From contig NZ_UYYD01000003.1 in NCBI RefSeq assembly GCF_900625105.1, forward strand, positions 124,001 to 188,000: a stretch of DNA of 64,000 bases, given 5' to 3'. The first letter of the stretch is position 1, and each line of letters starts with the position of its first letter. This document shows positions 46,529-55,155 of the stretch, piece after piece. Under the pieces are notes generated by a model. It saw only the letters and a program-made list of their open reading frames with translations. It had not been told where the DNA came from and did no database searches. Source of the DNA: Agathobaculum sp. Marseille-P7918. GTDB lineage: Bacteria > Bacillota > Clostridia > Oscillospirales > Butyricicoccaceae. Position numbers and translations under genes: made by a program.

Positions 46529-47467
46529 TTACGCTTCCGGCATATCCCAATGGAAGCAGGCATAGTACGGCGCGGCCTTGCGGCGCAGATAGTCGGCGTC
46601 GTCCTTCTTCGACCAGTCGTACAAACCAAGGCCGACGCTGCGGCCGGTTTTGCCGGACGCCAGTCCGTCCAGCACGATCTGCTGGATGGCGCGGGTGCTG
46701 CACAGGTCGGGATACACGGTCTGCGCGATGTCGCGTTCCAGACTGAAGCCGACGTCGTCAAAGTATTCGAGCAAACCGATGGATGCATAGCGCATGCCGA
46801 CGGCATATTTGATAGCTTTATCCACATCCGCGACCGAAACCACGCCCTGTTCCACCAGATAGAGCGATTCGCGGAACAGCGCCTGCGCCAGACGGTTGAT
46901 GATGAAGCCGGGCACGCTTTTGTGCAGCGTGACGACCTCGCGATCAAGTTCCTCAAGGAAGGCGTGCAGCCGGTCGATCGTTTCAGGGGCGGTGTTCGGG
47001 CCGCCGACCAGCTCGACCAGCGGCAGCATGTGCGCGGGCTGGAACGGATGGGTGACGGCAAAACGCTCGGGATGCGCCATGTCGGCGGTCAGCAGTTCGA
47101 CCGAGATGGCCGATGTGGTGGACGCCATGAGCGTGTCCGGCGAGACAACGGCTTCCACCTGGCGGTAAATACCTTTTTTGACATCCAGGTTTTCAAATGC
47201 CGCTTCGAGCACGAACATGCAGCCCTTTAAAGCTGTGGTGTCGGTGGTCAGGGTGAAGCGGCGCAGGATCGCGGCGCGGTTTTTCTCCGTGGCTAGCCCC
47301 TGCTGCACCAGTTCGTCCAGATTGCCCTCCAGAATCCCGCGGCAGCGCTGAAGATCGTCCTCGTCCAGCCCGACAATCGTGACCTCGCAGCCGTGTCCCG
47401 CCATCAGCGTTGCCATGCCTGCGCCGACGCGTCCCGCGCCGACCACACCGGTTTTGTAGTTGAGCAT
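46529..47467 (-). CDS. 3-hydroxyacid dehydrogenase (lambda-crystallin/L-gulonate 3-dehydrogenase-like)
   Basis: Start ATG 47467, 9 bases after AAAGGAG. The 312 residues match the 3-hydroxyacyl-CoA dehydrogenase superfamily: TGVVGAGRVGAGMATLMA, ASTTSAISVELL, THPFQPAHMLPLVELVGG with the catalytic His, and VPGFIINRLAQALFRESLYLVEQG. The segment GMRYASIGLLEYFDDVG is typical of lambda-crystallin and carnitine or gulonate dehydrogenases, which oxidise free 3-hydroxy acids, not CoA esters. It is the first gene under the sigma-54 promoter on this strand, so it probably acts early on a hydroxy acid. Confidence 0.85.
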   Translation of the reverse strand: MLNYKTGVVGAGRVGAGMATLMAGHGCEVTIVGLDEDDLQRCRGILEGNLDELVQQGLATEKNRAAILRRFTLTTDTTALKGCMFVLEAAFENLDVKKGIYRQVEAVVSPDTLMASTTSAISVELLTADMAHPERFAVTHPFQPAHMLPLVELVGGPNTAPETIDRLHAFLEELDREVVTLHKSVPGFIINRLAQALFRESLYLVEQGVVSVADVDKAIKYAVGMRYASIGLLEYFDDVGFSLERDIAQTVYPDLCSTRAIQQIVLDGLASGKTGRSVGLGLYDWSKKDDADYLRRKAAPYYACFHWDMPEA

Positions 47468-47520
47468 ATGTATTTCTCCTTTCAAGCCGTGGATGCAATG
47501 TTGTTACACCCCTATACAAA

Positions 47521-47536
47521 AGCAAGATGCTTGCCA
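47521..47536 (-). promoter_or_regulatory. Sigma-54 promoter of the minus-strand hydroxyacid operon
   Basis: On the minus strand TGGCAAGCATCTTGCT, with -24 GG at 47534-47535, exactly ten bases, and -12 GC at 47522-47523. It matches the YTGGCAC-N5-TTGCW consensus except one base of the -24 box. The start codon is about 44 bases beyond the expected transcription start. Confidence 0.88.
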
Positions 47537-47639
47537 AGGAGAGGGGAGACGGCGCAAAAGGAGCGTTCCTTACAAAAATCAGCGGTTATTTTCTGCAAAT
47601 TGACGAAAAATATTGCGCAGGTGCGGGAGAATATCCAAA

Positions 47640-47681
47640 TGTTTCAAATTGGAGAAACAGTTTCGGTGCAACGGTTGAAAC
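47640..47681. promoter_or_regulatory. Enhancer-like sites for the sigma-54 activator, minus-strand operon
   Basis: TGTTTC-N8-GAAACA (47640-47645 with 47654-47659) is followed by GCAACGGTTGAAAC (47668-47681), whose complement GTTTCAACCGTTGC matches GTTTCATGCGTTGC at 49713-49726 in 12 of 14 positions. It lies about 130 bases upstream of the -24 box. Confidence 0.75.
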
Positions 47682-47711
47682 GGCGGTCGGAAATAGCCTC
47701 GTCAGGGCGGC

Positions 47712-49664
47712 TCATCTTTTGGGCGGCTGCTCTTCTTCCAGCTTTTTCAGCTGACGCCAAAGCGTAACGCGGCTCATGCCGAGCGCCTGCGCGGCGGCAG
47801 TTTTGTTGCCGCCCGCAGCTTCCAGCGCGGCCAGAATGCGGTCGAGATCGTTGTCCGGCAGAAGTTCGCCGGCAGGCGCAGGGGCAGCGGCCGGTGCCGC
47901 GACAAATGCAGCGTGGTTGGGCAAAAATGCAGGCAGGTCGTCCGCGTCCAGCAGGTCGCGGTCGCTGCAAAGCACGCTCAGCCGTTCGCAGAAGTTGCGC
48001 AGTTCGCGGATGTTGCCCTGCCAGGGCTGCTGCTCCAGACAGCGCGCGGCGGCGTCGGTCAGCCGAAGCGGGGTTCGGTTTTGGGCAATGCCGAATTCAT
48101 TCAAAAATGCATGGGCGAGCAGGGAAATGTCGTGGCCGCGTTGCCGCAGCGGCGGGATGGTCAGGTCGAGCACGTCCAGCCGGTAGTACAGGTCCTCGCG
48201 GAACAAGCCCTTGCGGACCTGCTCATACAGGTTGCGGTTGCTGGCGGCGATGACGCGCACGTCGATCGGAATGACTTTGTCGTGGCCGATTCGCATGATT
48301 TCGCGTTCCTGGATGACACGCAGCAGGCGGCTTTGCAGCGCCAGCGGCATTTCCGAGATCTCATCGAGGAAAATGGTGCCGTTGTGCGCCAGCTCGAACA
48401 GACCGGGCTTTCCTTCCTTGCTCGCGCCGGTGAAGGCGCCGCCGACATAGCCGAATAGCTCGCTTTCCAGCAGGTTTTCCGGGATCGCCGCGCAGTTGAC
48501 CGCGACAAAGGGCTGCTCGCGCCGCGCGCTGGCATTGTGGATGGACTGGCTGAACAGTTCCTTGCCCGTGCCGCTTTCGCCGAAGATGACGATGTTGGAG
48601 TTGGTCTGCGCATAGGCGTTGGCGCGGCGCACACATTCCCGGATGGCGGGGCTTTCCCCGATGATGGTATCAAAGGTATATTTGGCCGTATGCCCCTTGT
48701 GATAGATCTTGCCGCGCAGTTTGCCCTCGGCTTCCTGGATCTGGTTGGCGTTGAGAAAGGTGAGCACATAGCCGACCACTTCATCGCGCAGGTAAATGGT
48801 GATCTTTTTAAAGGAAAGGTGGGTCTGATGGTATTCAATGATCTCATCAATATAATTGTCCGGCCGGTTGATCAGCCGCACAATCTGCGGCGAGCGCAGC
48901 ACTTCGCGGATCGGCATGCCGAGGAACCAGTTGCCGGGCGCCAGACCGAGGATGGTTTGCGCCGAGCGGTTCATGGCGGTGATGTTGTTTTGCGGGTCGA
49001 GCGCGATCAGCCCTTCAAAGGCGTTGTCCACCATGGCGGAGCGCAGCAGGCTGTGTTCCTGCACTTCGCGGCTGCTGGCGCCCAGCTGCTTGGCGGCGTT
49101 GATCGCGTTCCAGATGGAGCTGCGCCCGGAGGTCAGCAACAGGTGCGCGGCGCCGAGGTTGTGCGCATAGGTGCAGCCGCGCATACCGCCCAGAATGATT
49201 TTTTTGCCGTCCTCCACCGCACGGGATACCACGCGGTAGATCTCTTCATCGGTGTTTTCCTCCAGATAATACGGCGTCAGGTTGACACCGATTTTCTGCG
49301 CCGTATCCTCGATGCCGAGGATCATGTTGACCGAACCGATGATACCGGCCGGTGTTTCTCCATAGCGTTCCTTTAATAGATACAGCACATTGAGCGTATC
49401 CTCGCCCGAGATGACCAGCTCCACCACGGGGACGGGGAAACCCTGGCGTTTCAGGTCGAAGGCGGTCGCGCCGCGTGCAATGATCACGTCGGCATTGAGG
49501 TCGAGCGAAAGGGCCTGCACGGTCGTCGGGGCGAGCATGGCGCAGAATTCATAGTGGCGGCCGCTGGTTTTGCTGGCGCGGTCGTTTTCGGTGCCTTCTG
49601 CAAACACCTGCTCTGCCAGTTCCTTGAGTTCTTCAAAAGGGGCAAGAAATACAATCCGGATCAC
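47712..49664 (-). CDS. Sigma-54-dependent activator with PrpR-type sensor domain
   Basis: A 650-residue enhancer-binding protein. A PrpR_N sensor domain occupies about residues 1-165 (MIRIVFLAPFEELKELAEQVF; ADVIIARGATAFDLKR), then a PAS domain about 205-310 (AFEGLIALDPQNNITAMNRSAQ). The AAA+ core has Walker A GESGTGKE near 361, the sigma-54 contact loop GAFTGA near 409, and Walker B GTIFLDEISEMP. A C-terminal Fis-type helix-turn-helix ends the protein (NKTAAAQALGMSRVTLWRQLKKL, read in parts). PrpR_N domains sense small metabolites such as 2-methylcitrate-like acids. It lies between two operons that both carry sigma-54 promoters. Confidence 0.96.
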   Translation of the reverse strand: MIRIVFLAPFEELKELAEQVFAEGTENDRASKTSGRHYEFCAMLAPTTVQALSLDLNADVIIARGATAFDLKRQGFPVPVVELVISGEDTLNVLYLLKERYGETPAGIIGSVNMILGIEDTAQKIGVNLTPYYLEENTDEEIYRVVSRAVEDGKKIILGGMRGCTYAHNLGAAHLLLTSGRSSIWNAINAAKQLGASSREVQEHSLLRSAMVDNAFEGLIALDPQNNITAMNRSAQTILGLAPGNWFLGMPIREVLRSPQIVRLINRPDNYIDEIIEYHQTHLSFKKITIYLRDEVVGYVLTFLNANQIQEAEGKLRGKIYHKGHTAKYTFDTIIGESPAIRECVRRANAYAQTNSNIVIFGESGTGKELFSQSIHNASARREQPFVAVNCAAIPENLLESELFGYVGGAFTGASKEGKPGLFELAHNGTIFLDEISEMPLALQSRLLRVIQEREIMRIGHDKVIPIDVRVIAASNRNLYEQVRKGLFREDLYYRLDVLDLTIPPLRQRGHDISLLAHAFLNEFGIAQNRTPLRLTDAAARCLEQQPWQGNIRELRNFCERLSVLCSDRDLLDADDLPAFLPNHAAFVAAPAAAPAPAGELLPDNDLDRILAALEAAGGNKTAAAQALGMSRVTLWRQLKKLEEEQPPKR

Positions 49665-49683
49665 AGAATTTCCTCCATTTTGC

Positions 49684-49740
49684 CTGTTGTTTCAACAGCG
49701 TTGCGTGTTTCTGTTTCATGCGTTGCAATGCATTTGCAAC
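49684..49740. promoter_or_regulatory. Enhancer-like sites for the sigma-54 activator, plus-strand operon
   Basis: Three repeats in 57 bases: CTGTTG-TTT-CAACAG (49684-49698), GTTTCAACAGCGTTGC (49689-49704), GTTTCATGCGTTGC (49713-49726), and GTTGCAA-TGCAT-TTGCAAC (49722-49740). They lie 110-165 bases before the -24 box and directly upstream of the activator gene itself, so they may also govern its own expression. Confidence 0.75.
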
Positions 49741-49847
49741 AACTATACCATACAAAGATTTCCTTTTCAAGTTTTTTCTGTTCATTTTGCACAAGGGGCG
49801 CGGTTGGTCTTTGTCGAGGAAGAAATTTTTTTGTCAAACCATGCAGT

Positions 49848-49863
49848 TGGCACGGTTCATGCT
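49848..49863 (+). promoter_or_regulatory. Sigma-54 promoter of the plus-strand operon
   Basis: TGGCACGGTTCATGCT, with a perfect TGGCAC, -24 GG at 49849-49850, exactly ten bases, and -12 GC at 49861-49862. The first gene starts 60 bases downstream at 49923. Confidence 0.9.
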
Positions 49864-49922
49864 CTTTAACAGGGTGAGCGCAAAAAAGAAAAGCGTTATT
49901 GAAAAGAGAAGGAGCGTTGCTT

Positions 49923-50888
49923 ATGAAGAGGAAAGTCCTGATCCCTTCCGATATTTCGGAGGCAGGAAAGAAATACCTGCGGGATCGCGGGTATGAAGTG
50001 AAAATGGGACGCGGACTGGATGAAGATACCATTATTGCAGATGCAAAGGATTGTGAGGCCATGCTGGTGCGCAACGAGCCGATCACACGGCGAATCATCG
50101 AGAACATCCCGTCGGTAAAGGTGATCAGCAAACACGGCGTGGGTCTGGACAAGATCGATCTGGAGGCCGCTGCCGAGCAGAACATCTGGGTCACCAACGG
50201 CCCGCTGTCCAACGCCATCGCGGTGGCGGAGCACACCATGATGCTGCTTCTGGCCTGTGCGAAAAAGCTGGTGCGGTTTGATCTGGCGATCCGTTCGGGA
50301 GATTACAACATCCGCAACACCATGAAGGGCATGGATGTGGAAGGCAAGACGGTCGGCATCATCGGCTGCGGCAAGATCGGCTCCATGGTCGCCAAAAAGT
50401 GTGTGCACGGCTTTGATATGAAGGCGGTTGGATATGACCCGTTCGTTCCGGCGGAAGCGCGGCTGCCCGAGATCGAGTATGTCGATACGATGGAAGAGGT
50501 TTTCCGCCGCGCGGATTTTGTTTCCCTTCATGTGCCGGCCACCAAGGACAACGCAGGCTTTGTCAACAAGGATCTGCTTAGCCTGATGAAGCCCACGGCC
50601 TATCTGCTCAATGCGGCGCGCGGCTCGATCGTCAACGAAGCCGATCTGTACGAAGCGCTGCACAGCGGACGGATCGCCGGCGCGGGCCTGGATGTGTATG
50701 CGCAGGAGCCGCCCGCGGCAGATAACCCGCTGTTTACGCTGCCCAACATCACGGTGACGCCGCACAACGCGTCCCTGACCTATGAGACTACCGACCGCAT
50801 GGGTCTGCATGCGGCGCAGGGAATTGATGAGGTGCTCTCCGGCGGCACGCCGACCTGGCCGTGCGTCACGCCCAAGCATCCGAGATAA
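49923..50888 (+). CDS. D-2-hydroxyacid dehydrogenase (phosphoglycerate dehydrogenase-like)
   Basis: Start ATG 49923, 8 bases after AAGGAG; the longer frame overlaps the ribosome site. The 321 residues contain VKVISKHGVGLDKIDL, the Rossmann motif VGIIGCGKIGSMVAKK, catalytic Arg in NAARGSIVNE, Glu in DVYAQEPP and His in TPHNASLTYE. It is short for SerA because it lacks the ACT domain, so it is a catabolic hydroxyacid dehydrogenase. First gene of the sigma-54 operon. Its likely role is oxidising or reducing a 2-hydroxy acid, possibly in tandem with the L-type dehydrogenase at the far end. Confidence 0.9.
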   Translation: MKRKVLIPSDISEAGKKYLRDRGYEVKMGRGLDEDTIIADAKDCEAMLVRNEPITRRIIENIPSVKVISKHGVGLDKIDLEAAAEQNIWVTNGPLSNAIAVAEHTMMLLLACAKKLVRFDLAIRSGDYNIRNTMKGMDVEGKTVGIIGCGKIGSMVAKKCVHGFDMKAVGYDPFVPAEARLPEIEYVDTMEEVFRRADFVSLHVPATKDNAGFVNKDLLSLMKPTAYLLNAARGSIVNEADLYEALHSGRIAGAGLDVYAQEPPAADNPLFTLPNITVTPHNASLTYETTDRMGLHAAQGIDEVLSGGTPTWPCVTPKHPR

Positions 50889-50910
50889 CATTTTCCGAGA
50901 GGAGGACATG

Positions 50911-52080
50911 ATGTATCAGCTCAGGAATAAGAAATACGATATCGTCATTCAAAACGGCACTTTGATTGATACGATCGGCGGCTTTGAGAAAAAAGCTGAT
51001 ATTGCCATTGTTTCCGGTAAGATTGCCGCCATCGGAACGATTTCGGTAGACGATGCCAAGATGTGCGTCAATGCGGAAGGGTGCTATGTGTCCGCCGGAT
51101 TGATTGACTATCACTGTCATGTATTCCATGGCGGTGATTGGGCAAGCTGCTCCGCAGAAGCTTATGCACTGCCTAACGGGGTAACGACGCTGGTGGATGC
51201 CGGTTCGGCAGGCTGTGGGGGGTTCCCGTTATTCTGGAACGGGGTAGCCGCGCGCAGCCTAGTCAATATCAAGGCGTACATTTTTGTCGGCACAGGCGGC
51301 CAGGTCGGACTGGGATGCGTGGAGGATGAGAATCCGGCTCACATCAACCGGGACGGTATCGTGGAACTGTGTCAGAAGTATCCCAAGGAGATTGTCGGCA
51401 TCAAGATCAAGATCGACAAGGATCATCTGGCCCAGTACGGCATTGAGCCGCTGCGCGAAGCGATTCGGCTGGGGGAGCAAACCGCTCTGCGGGTTTCCGC
51501 ACACGCAACCGATCCTGTGGTTCCGGTGGATGAATTTATCGACCTGTTCCGTCCGGGTGATATTTACTGCCATATGTATCATGAAACCGGCGAAGGTATC
51601 TTGGATGAGAACGGCCGCGTGCGGGACAGCGTTCGGCGCGCACGGGAGCGTGGCGTATTGTTTGACGCAGCGCACGGTAAAACAAATAACTTTTCCTTGT
51701 CCTGTGCCAAGAAAGCCATAGATCAGGGATTTGCACCGGATATCATCAGTTCGGATTATACAAAGATTTCGATGTCCGCACGATATCCCTTTACCATGAT
51801 GCTGTCCGAGTATCTCAATCTCGGCATGTCCTTCCCAGAGGTGCTGCGCTGCTGCACCGAAAATCCCGCAAAACTGATTGCGGATCGCAACACTCCCTTC
51901 CTCGCGCCCGGCGAAGCGGCGGACTTGGCCGTACTGAAAATTACGGAACGTCCGGTCACTTTCTGGGATCACTATGGCAACCTGGTTCACGGCGATCGGC
52001 TGATCGAGAACAAAATGACTGTTTGCGGCGGTGAGATTTTGTTCGATCAGCTGGAAGATAAGTATCAGAAATTTGCTTAA
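50911..52080 (+). CDS. Amidohydrolase/deacetylase-family metallohydrolase
   Basis: Two adjacent ATGs (50908, 50911) follow AGAGGAGG; the second has the better spacing and gives 389 residues. It is a dihydroorotase-like TIM barrel: DIVIQNGTLIDTIGGFEKKADIAI, metal-binding DYHCHVF, likely carbamylated Lys in GIKIKIDKD, then SAHATD, CHMYHETGEGILDE and SSDYTKISM. Its family includes deacetylases of N-acetyl or O-acetyl hydroxy acids and D-aminoacylases. In this operon it may open a lactone or strip an acyl group from the imported substrate. Codon use here is somewhat less GC-rich than the flanking dehydrogenase. Confidence 0.85.
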   Translation: MYQLRNKKYDIVIQNGTLIDTIGGFEKKADIAIVSGKIAAIGTISVDDAKMCVNAEGCYVSAGLIDYHCHVFHGGDWASCSAEAYALPNGVTTLVDAGSAGCGGFPLFWNGVAARSLVNIKAYIFVGTGGQVGLGCVEDENPAHINRDGIVELCQKYPKEIVGIKIKIDKDHLAQYGIEPLREAIRLGEQTALRVSAHATDPVVPVDEFIDLFRPGDIYCHMYHETGEGILDENGRVRDSVRRARERGVLFDAAHGKTNNFSLSCAKKAIDQGFAPDIISSDYTKISMSARYPFTMMLSEYLNLGMSFPEVLRCCTENPAKLIADRNTPFLAPGEAADLAVLKITERPVTFWDHYGNLVHGDRLIENKMTVCGGEILFDQLEDKYQKFA

Positions 52081-52101
52081 CAGAAGAAAAGGAGAATGAA
52101 A

Positions 52102-53166
52102 ATGAAACTGAGAAAGATCTGTGCATTGTTCCTGGCTTCGAGCCTGCTGCTTTCGGTTGCAGCCTGCGCGCCGAATACGACGGTGGAAACCAAGGATGAC
52201 AGCAGCGACGCTTCGACCAACACCGAGGCAAAGGTGTTCACCATCGGTCATTCCAACCCGGCGGACCCGGATGACCAGTATCACTATTTCTGTGAGCAGC
52301 TCAACAAGAACCTGCAGGAGATCTGTGATGGTGCCATTCAGTTTGAGATTTTCTCGGACAGCCAGTTCGGTACGGAAACCGAGATGTTCCAGGCGGTCAG
52401 TGACGGCTCGCTGGATGCAGTCTGCATCTCCAACAACATTGTTTCCGGCAGTATTCCGCAGCTGCAGGTGCTTGACCTGCCGTACTTCTTTGATAGTGAG
52501 GACGAGTATCAGTTCCTGGTCGATAATGAGGACTTCCTGAAGGAAATCACTCCGATCTATGAAAGCACTTGGAACATGCATCAGTTCGCACCGGTGCTTG
52601 ATGCTTCCTGGCGTACGCTGTTTACCAAGGGCAAGGCTGTCAAGAGCCTGGATGATATGAAGGATCTCAAGGTCCGTGTTACCACCAACCGCGTGCACGA
52701 AGCAGCTTACAAGGCACTTGGCACCATTCCTTCGGTTATTGCTTGGAACGAATGCTATACGGCGTTCCAGCAGGGCGTTATTGACGGCCTGGACGTTGGC
52801 GTTCCGATTGCTGCCACCATGGGTTTCTATGAAGTTGCCGATTACTGCACGCGTGTCAACCCGTTCCCGATCCTGTGCTGGCCGATGATCAACATGGATG
52901 TCTGGAATTCTCTGACCGAAGAAGAGCAGGGCTGGCTGACGCAGGCCGGTTATGATGCGGCAATGGCGCAGCGCAGCCATCAGCGTGAGATGGAAGTTTC
53001 CTTTACGGAGATGGAAGAAGAGGCCGGTATCGAGTTCTTTGAGCCCGACCTGACCCCGTTCAAGGAAGCGACCGCCGGCGTTCGCGAGCAGTTCAAGCCT
53101 GAGATCGGCGAAGATTTCTACAACATGTGCGTTGATCTGGTAGACGGTTATCGCGCAAGCAAGTAA
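52102..53166 (+). CDS. TRAP transporter substrate-binding lipoprotein (DctP family), system 2
   Basis: The start is the second ATG, 52102, 7 bases after AAAAGGAG. The 354 residues have a lipoprotein signal (MKLRKICALFLASSLLLSV, lipobox VAAC) and DctP features: IGHSNPADPDDQYHYFCEQL, SQFGTETEMFQAVSDGSLDA, DLKVRVTTNRVHEAAYKALGTIP with the ligand-binding Arg, and WNECYTAFQQGVIDGLD. It captures the acid substrate for the sigma-54-controlled pathway. A GC-rich hairpin follows. Confidence 0.93.
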   Translation: MKLRKICALFLASSLLLSVAACAPNTTVETKDDSSDASTNTEAKVFTIGHSNPADPDDQYHYFCEQLNKNLQEICDGAIQFEIFSDSQFGTETEMFQAVSDGSLDAVCISNNIVSGSIPQLQVLDLPYFFDSEDEYQFLVDNEDFLKEITPIYESTWNMHQFAPVLDASWRTLFTKGKAVKSLDDMKDLKVRVTTNRVHEAAYKALGTIPSVIAWNECYTAFQQGVIDGLDVGVPIAATMGFYEVADYCTRVNPFPILCWPMINMDVWNSLTEEEQGWLTQAGYDAAMAQRSHQREMEVSFTEMEEEAGIEFFEPDLTPFKEATAGVREQFKPEIGEDFYNMCVDLVDGYRASK

Positions 53167-53175
53167 ATTGCATTG

Positions 53176-53209
53176 CTGCCCGGTGTGTGCTGATGGCCGC
53201 ACCGGGCAG
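53176..53209 (+). other. Intercistronic hairpin after the TRAP binding-protein gene
   Basis: A 10-bp perfect stem CTGCCCGGTG/CACCGGGCAG (53176-53185 with 53200-53209), without a T-run. As after the CUT1 binding protein, it may protect the upstream message and raise binding-protein yield. Confidence 0.65.
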
Positions 53210-53236
53210 TCCCCCCTAATCCATGAAAGGAGATGA

Positions 53237-53806
53237 ATGTGTATGCAGTGGGCGAAACGCCTGGACCGCGGTGTGCAGAAAATCAATGCGGTGCTGATGG
53301 TTCTTGCCTGTGTATTTCTTGGCATCTTGGTTGTCACCTGTATCATGATGGTGCTGACCCGTTTTATTCCGAACTTTACCTTGACCGGCTTGGAAGAAAT
53401 CGCACGATATTCGTTCATTTTTCTGACCTTTTTTGCAGCGGGTGCGGGCACAGGAAGTAATGCGCATCCGGGTTTGACCCTTCTGCGCGATGCGCTGCCG
53501 AAAAAGGGCCGGTTTGTTCTGGATCTGATCGTTTATGCATTGATCGGATTGTTTGGCGTCATCTTTATCGTCTGCGGTTATCAGGCTGCTATGGGCGTCA
53601 GCAAACTGATTTCTACATCCTGGCGTATCCCGATGCCGATCATCTATTCTTCGGCGGTGCTGGGCGGCATTTTCATCACCGGCAACACGATCAACAACGT
53701 GATCCAGCTGATCGTATGCGGTGATGACAAGCGCAGTACGGAAATCGAAGAAGTACAGATTGTTGCCGCACAGCAAGCGGAAGCGGAAGGAGGAAAGAAT
53801 CAATGA
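53237..53806 (+). CDS. TRAP transporter small permease (DctQ family), system 2
   Basis: A 189-residue four-helix protein. Starts at 53237 or 53243 are both possible after AAAGGAG. DctQ signature LTGLEEIARYSFIFLTFFAAGAG, then NAHPGLTLLRDALPKKGR. Its acidic C-terminal tail (STEIEEVQIVAAQQAEAEGG) is unusual for the family in length. It overlaps the large permease by 4 bases. Confidence 0.92.
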   Translation: MCMQWAKRLDRGVQKINAVLMVLACVFLGILVVTCIMMVLTRFIPNFTLTGLEEIARYSFIFLTFFAAGAGTGSNAHPGLTLLRDALPKKGRFVLDLIVYALIGLFGVIFIVCGYQAAMGVSKLISTSWRIPMPIIYSSAVLGGIFITGNTINNVIQLIVCGDDKRSTEIEEVQIVAAQQAEAEGGKNQ

Positions 53807-55086
53807 CATCAGCTTTGATCCTGTTTGGTTTATTGTTCCTGCTGCTTGCGCTGTGCGTACCGGTGGGGTATGCAATTGGTCTGGCGTGCTGTGGCCTGGC
53901 GTTTTTCACCGGCACCTGTGACCTGTCTATGATTCCGGCCAAGATGATCACGGGTAATGACTCATTCATCTTCTTGGCGGTTCCGATGTTCACTTTTGCC
54001 GGTTATCTGATGGAGGCCGGCAATATCACCGAACGTCTGGTTGACTGGGTCAACAAGGTGTTCGGCCGTCTGCCCGGCAGCATGGGCGCGGTTGCTATCA
54101 TCACCTGCGCGATTTTCGCTGCGCTGACCGGTTCCGGTGCCGCTACGACGGCGGCAGTCGGTGCGATCATGTATCCGCTGATGATCAAGGCGCAGTACAG
54201 CAGGGAAGCATCCGCTGGTATCATCGCATCCGGCGCGGTGCTTGGCCCGGTCATTCCGCCCAGTATTCCGATGATCATTTACGGTTCCGCGATGGGTGTA
54301 TCCATTTCGGATATGTTCCTCGGCGGCGTCATCCCCGGTGTGCTGATGGCAGGCTCCTTCCTGCTGTACAACACCTGGTATGCGGTCAAGAACAAGCTGC
54401 CGCGCAGCACGACGAAATATTCTTTGATGGATATTTTAAAGGCAACTTGGCACAGCTTGGGCGTTTTGATGTTGCCGGTCATCATCCTCGGCGGTATTTA
54501 TTCTGGTCTGTTTACACCGACCGAGGCGGCGGCGGTTGCAATTGCATACACCACCGCGCTGATGATCGCCTATGGCCGCTTCACGCTCAAGCGTTATCTG
54601 GAAGTGATGAAGCGCACGGCGAGCACGACCGGCGTTATCATGCTGATCGTCGCGCTTTCCAACGCGTTCTCCTTCCTGCTGACCAAGGAACGCATCCCGT
54701 CCAAGCTGACGGCGGCAGTCGTTCCGATGTTGGGCAATGCATACATTTATCTGGCGGTTGTTATCATCATCTTCCTGATTGCGGGCGCATTGATGGATAC
54801 CGCGCCGGCACTGCTGATTCTGGCGCCGATCCTGGTTCCGATCGGTGTGGAGTTTGGTCTGAGCGAACTGCATCTGGGCGTATTGATGTGTATCGTCATG
54901 ATCTGCGGTCTGATCACGCCGCCGTTCGGCCTGAACCTGTTTACTATTTCGTCCACATCGGGCGTATCGTTTGAACAGGCAACCAAGGGCGCGGCGCCTA
55001 TGATTGGATGCTGTATCATCATCTGTATCCTTTGCGCATATATTCCGGGTCTGATCACCTTCCTGCCGTCCGTTGTCGGCGGATGA
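53803..55086 (+). CDS. TRAP transporter large permease (DctM family), system 2
   Basis: A 427-residue protein with about twelve helices. Signatures are SFIFLAVPMFTFAGYLMEAGNI, LTGSGAATTAAVGAIMYPLM, GPVIPPSIPMIIYGSAMGVSI, and VMICGLITPPFGLNLF. It is the transport subunit of the second TRAP system, translationally coupled to the small permease. The two TRAP systems are clearly different proteins, not a recent duplication. Confidence 0.95.
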   Translation: MTSALILFGLLFLLLALCVPVGYAIGLACCGLAFFTGTCDLSMIPAKMITGNDSFIFLAVPMFTFAGYLMEAGNITERLVDWVNKVFGRLPGSMGAVAIITCAIFAALTGSGAATTAAVGAIMYPLMIKAQYSREASAGIIASGAVLGPVIPPSIPMIIYGSAMGVSISDMFLGGVIPGVLMAGSFLLYNTWYAVKNKLPRSTTKYSLMDILKATWHSLGVLMLPVIILGGIYSGLFTPTEAAAVAIAYTTALMIAYGRFTLKRYLEVMKRTASTTGVIMLIVALSNAFSFLLTKERIPSKLTAAVVPMLGNAYIYLAVVIIIFLIAGALMDTAPALLILAPILVPIGVEFGLSELHLGVLMCIVMICGLITPPFGLNLFTISSTSGVSFEQATKGAAPMIGCCIIICILCAYIPGLITFLPSVVGG

Positions 55087-55155
55087 TCGCCCTGACCGAT
55101 GAAATTATTATCACCTGACAATTAACAATAAAATCTTGGAAAGAGGGTTCTTTGA

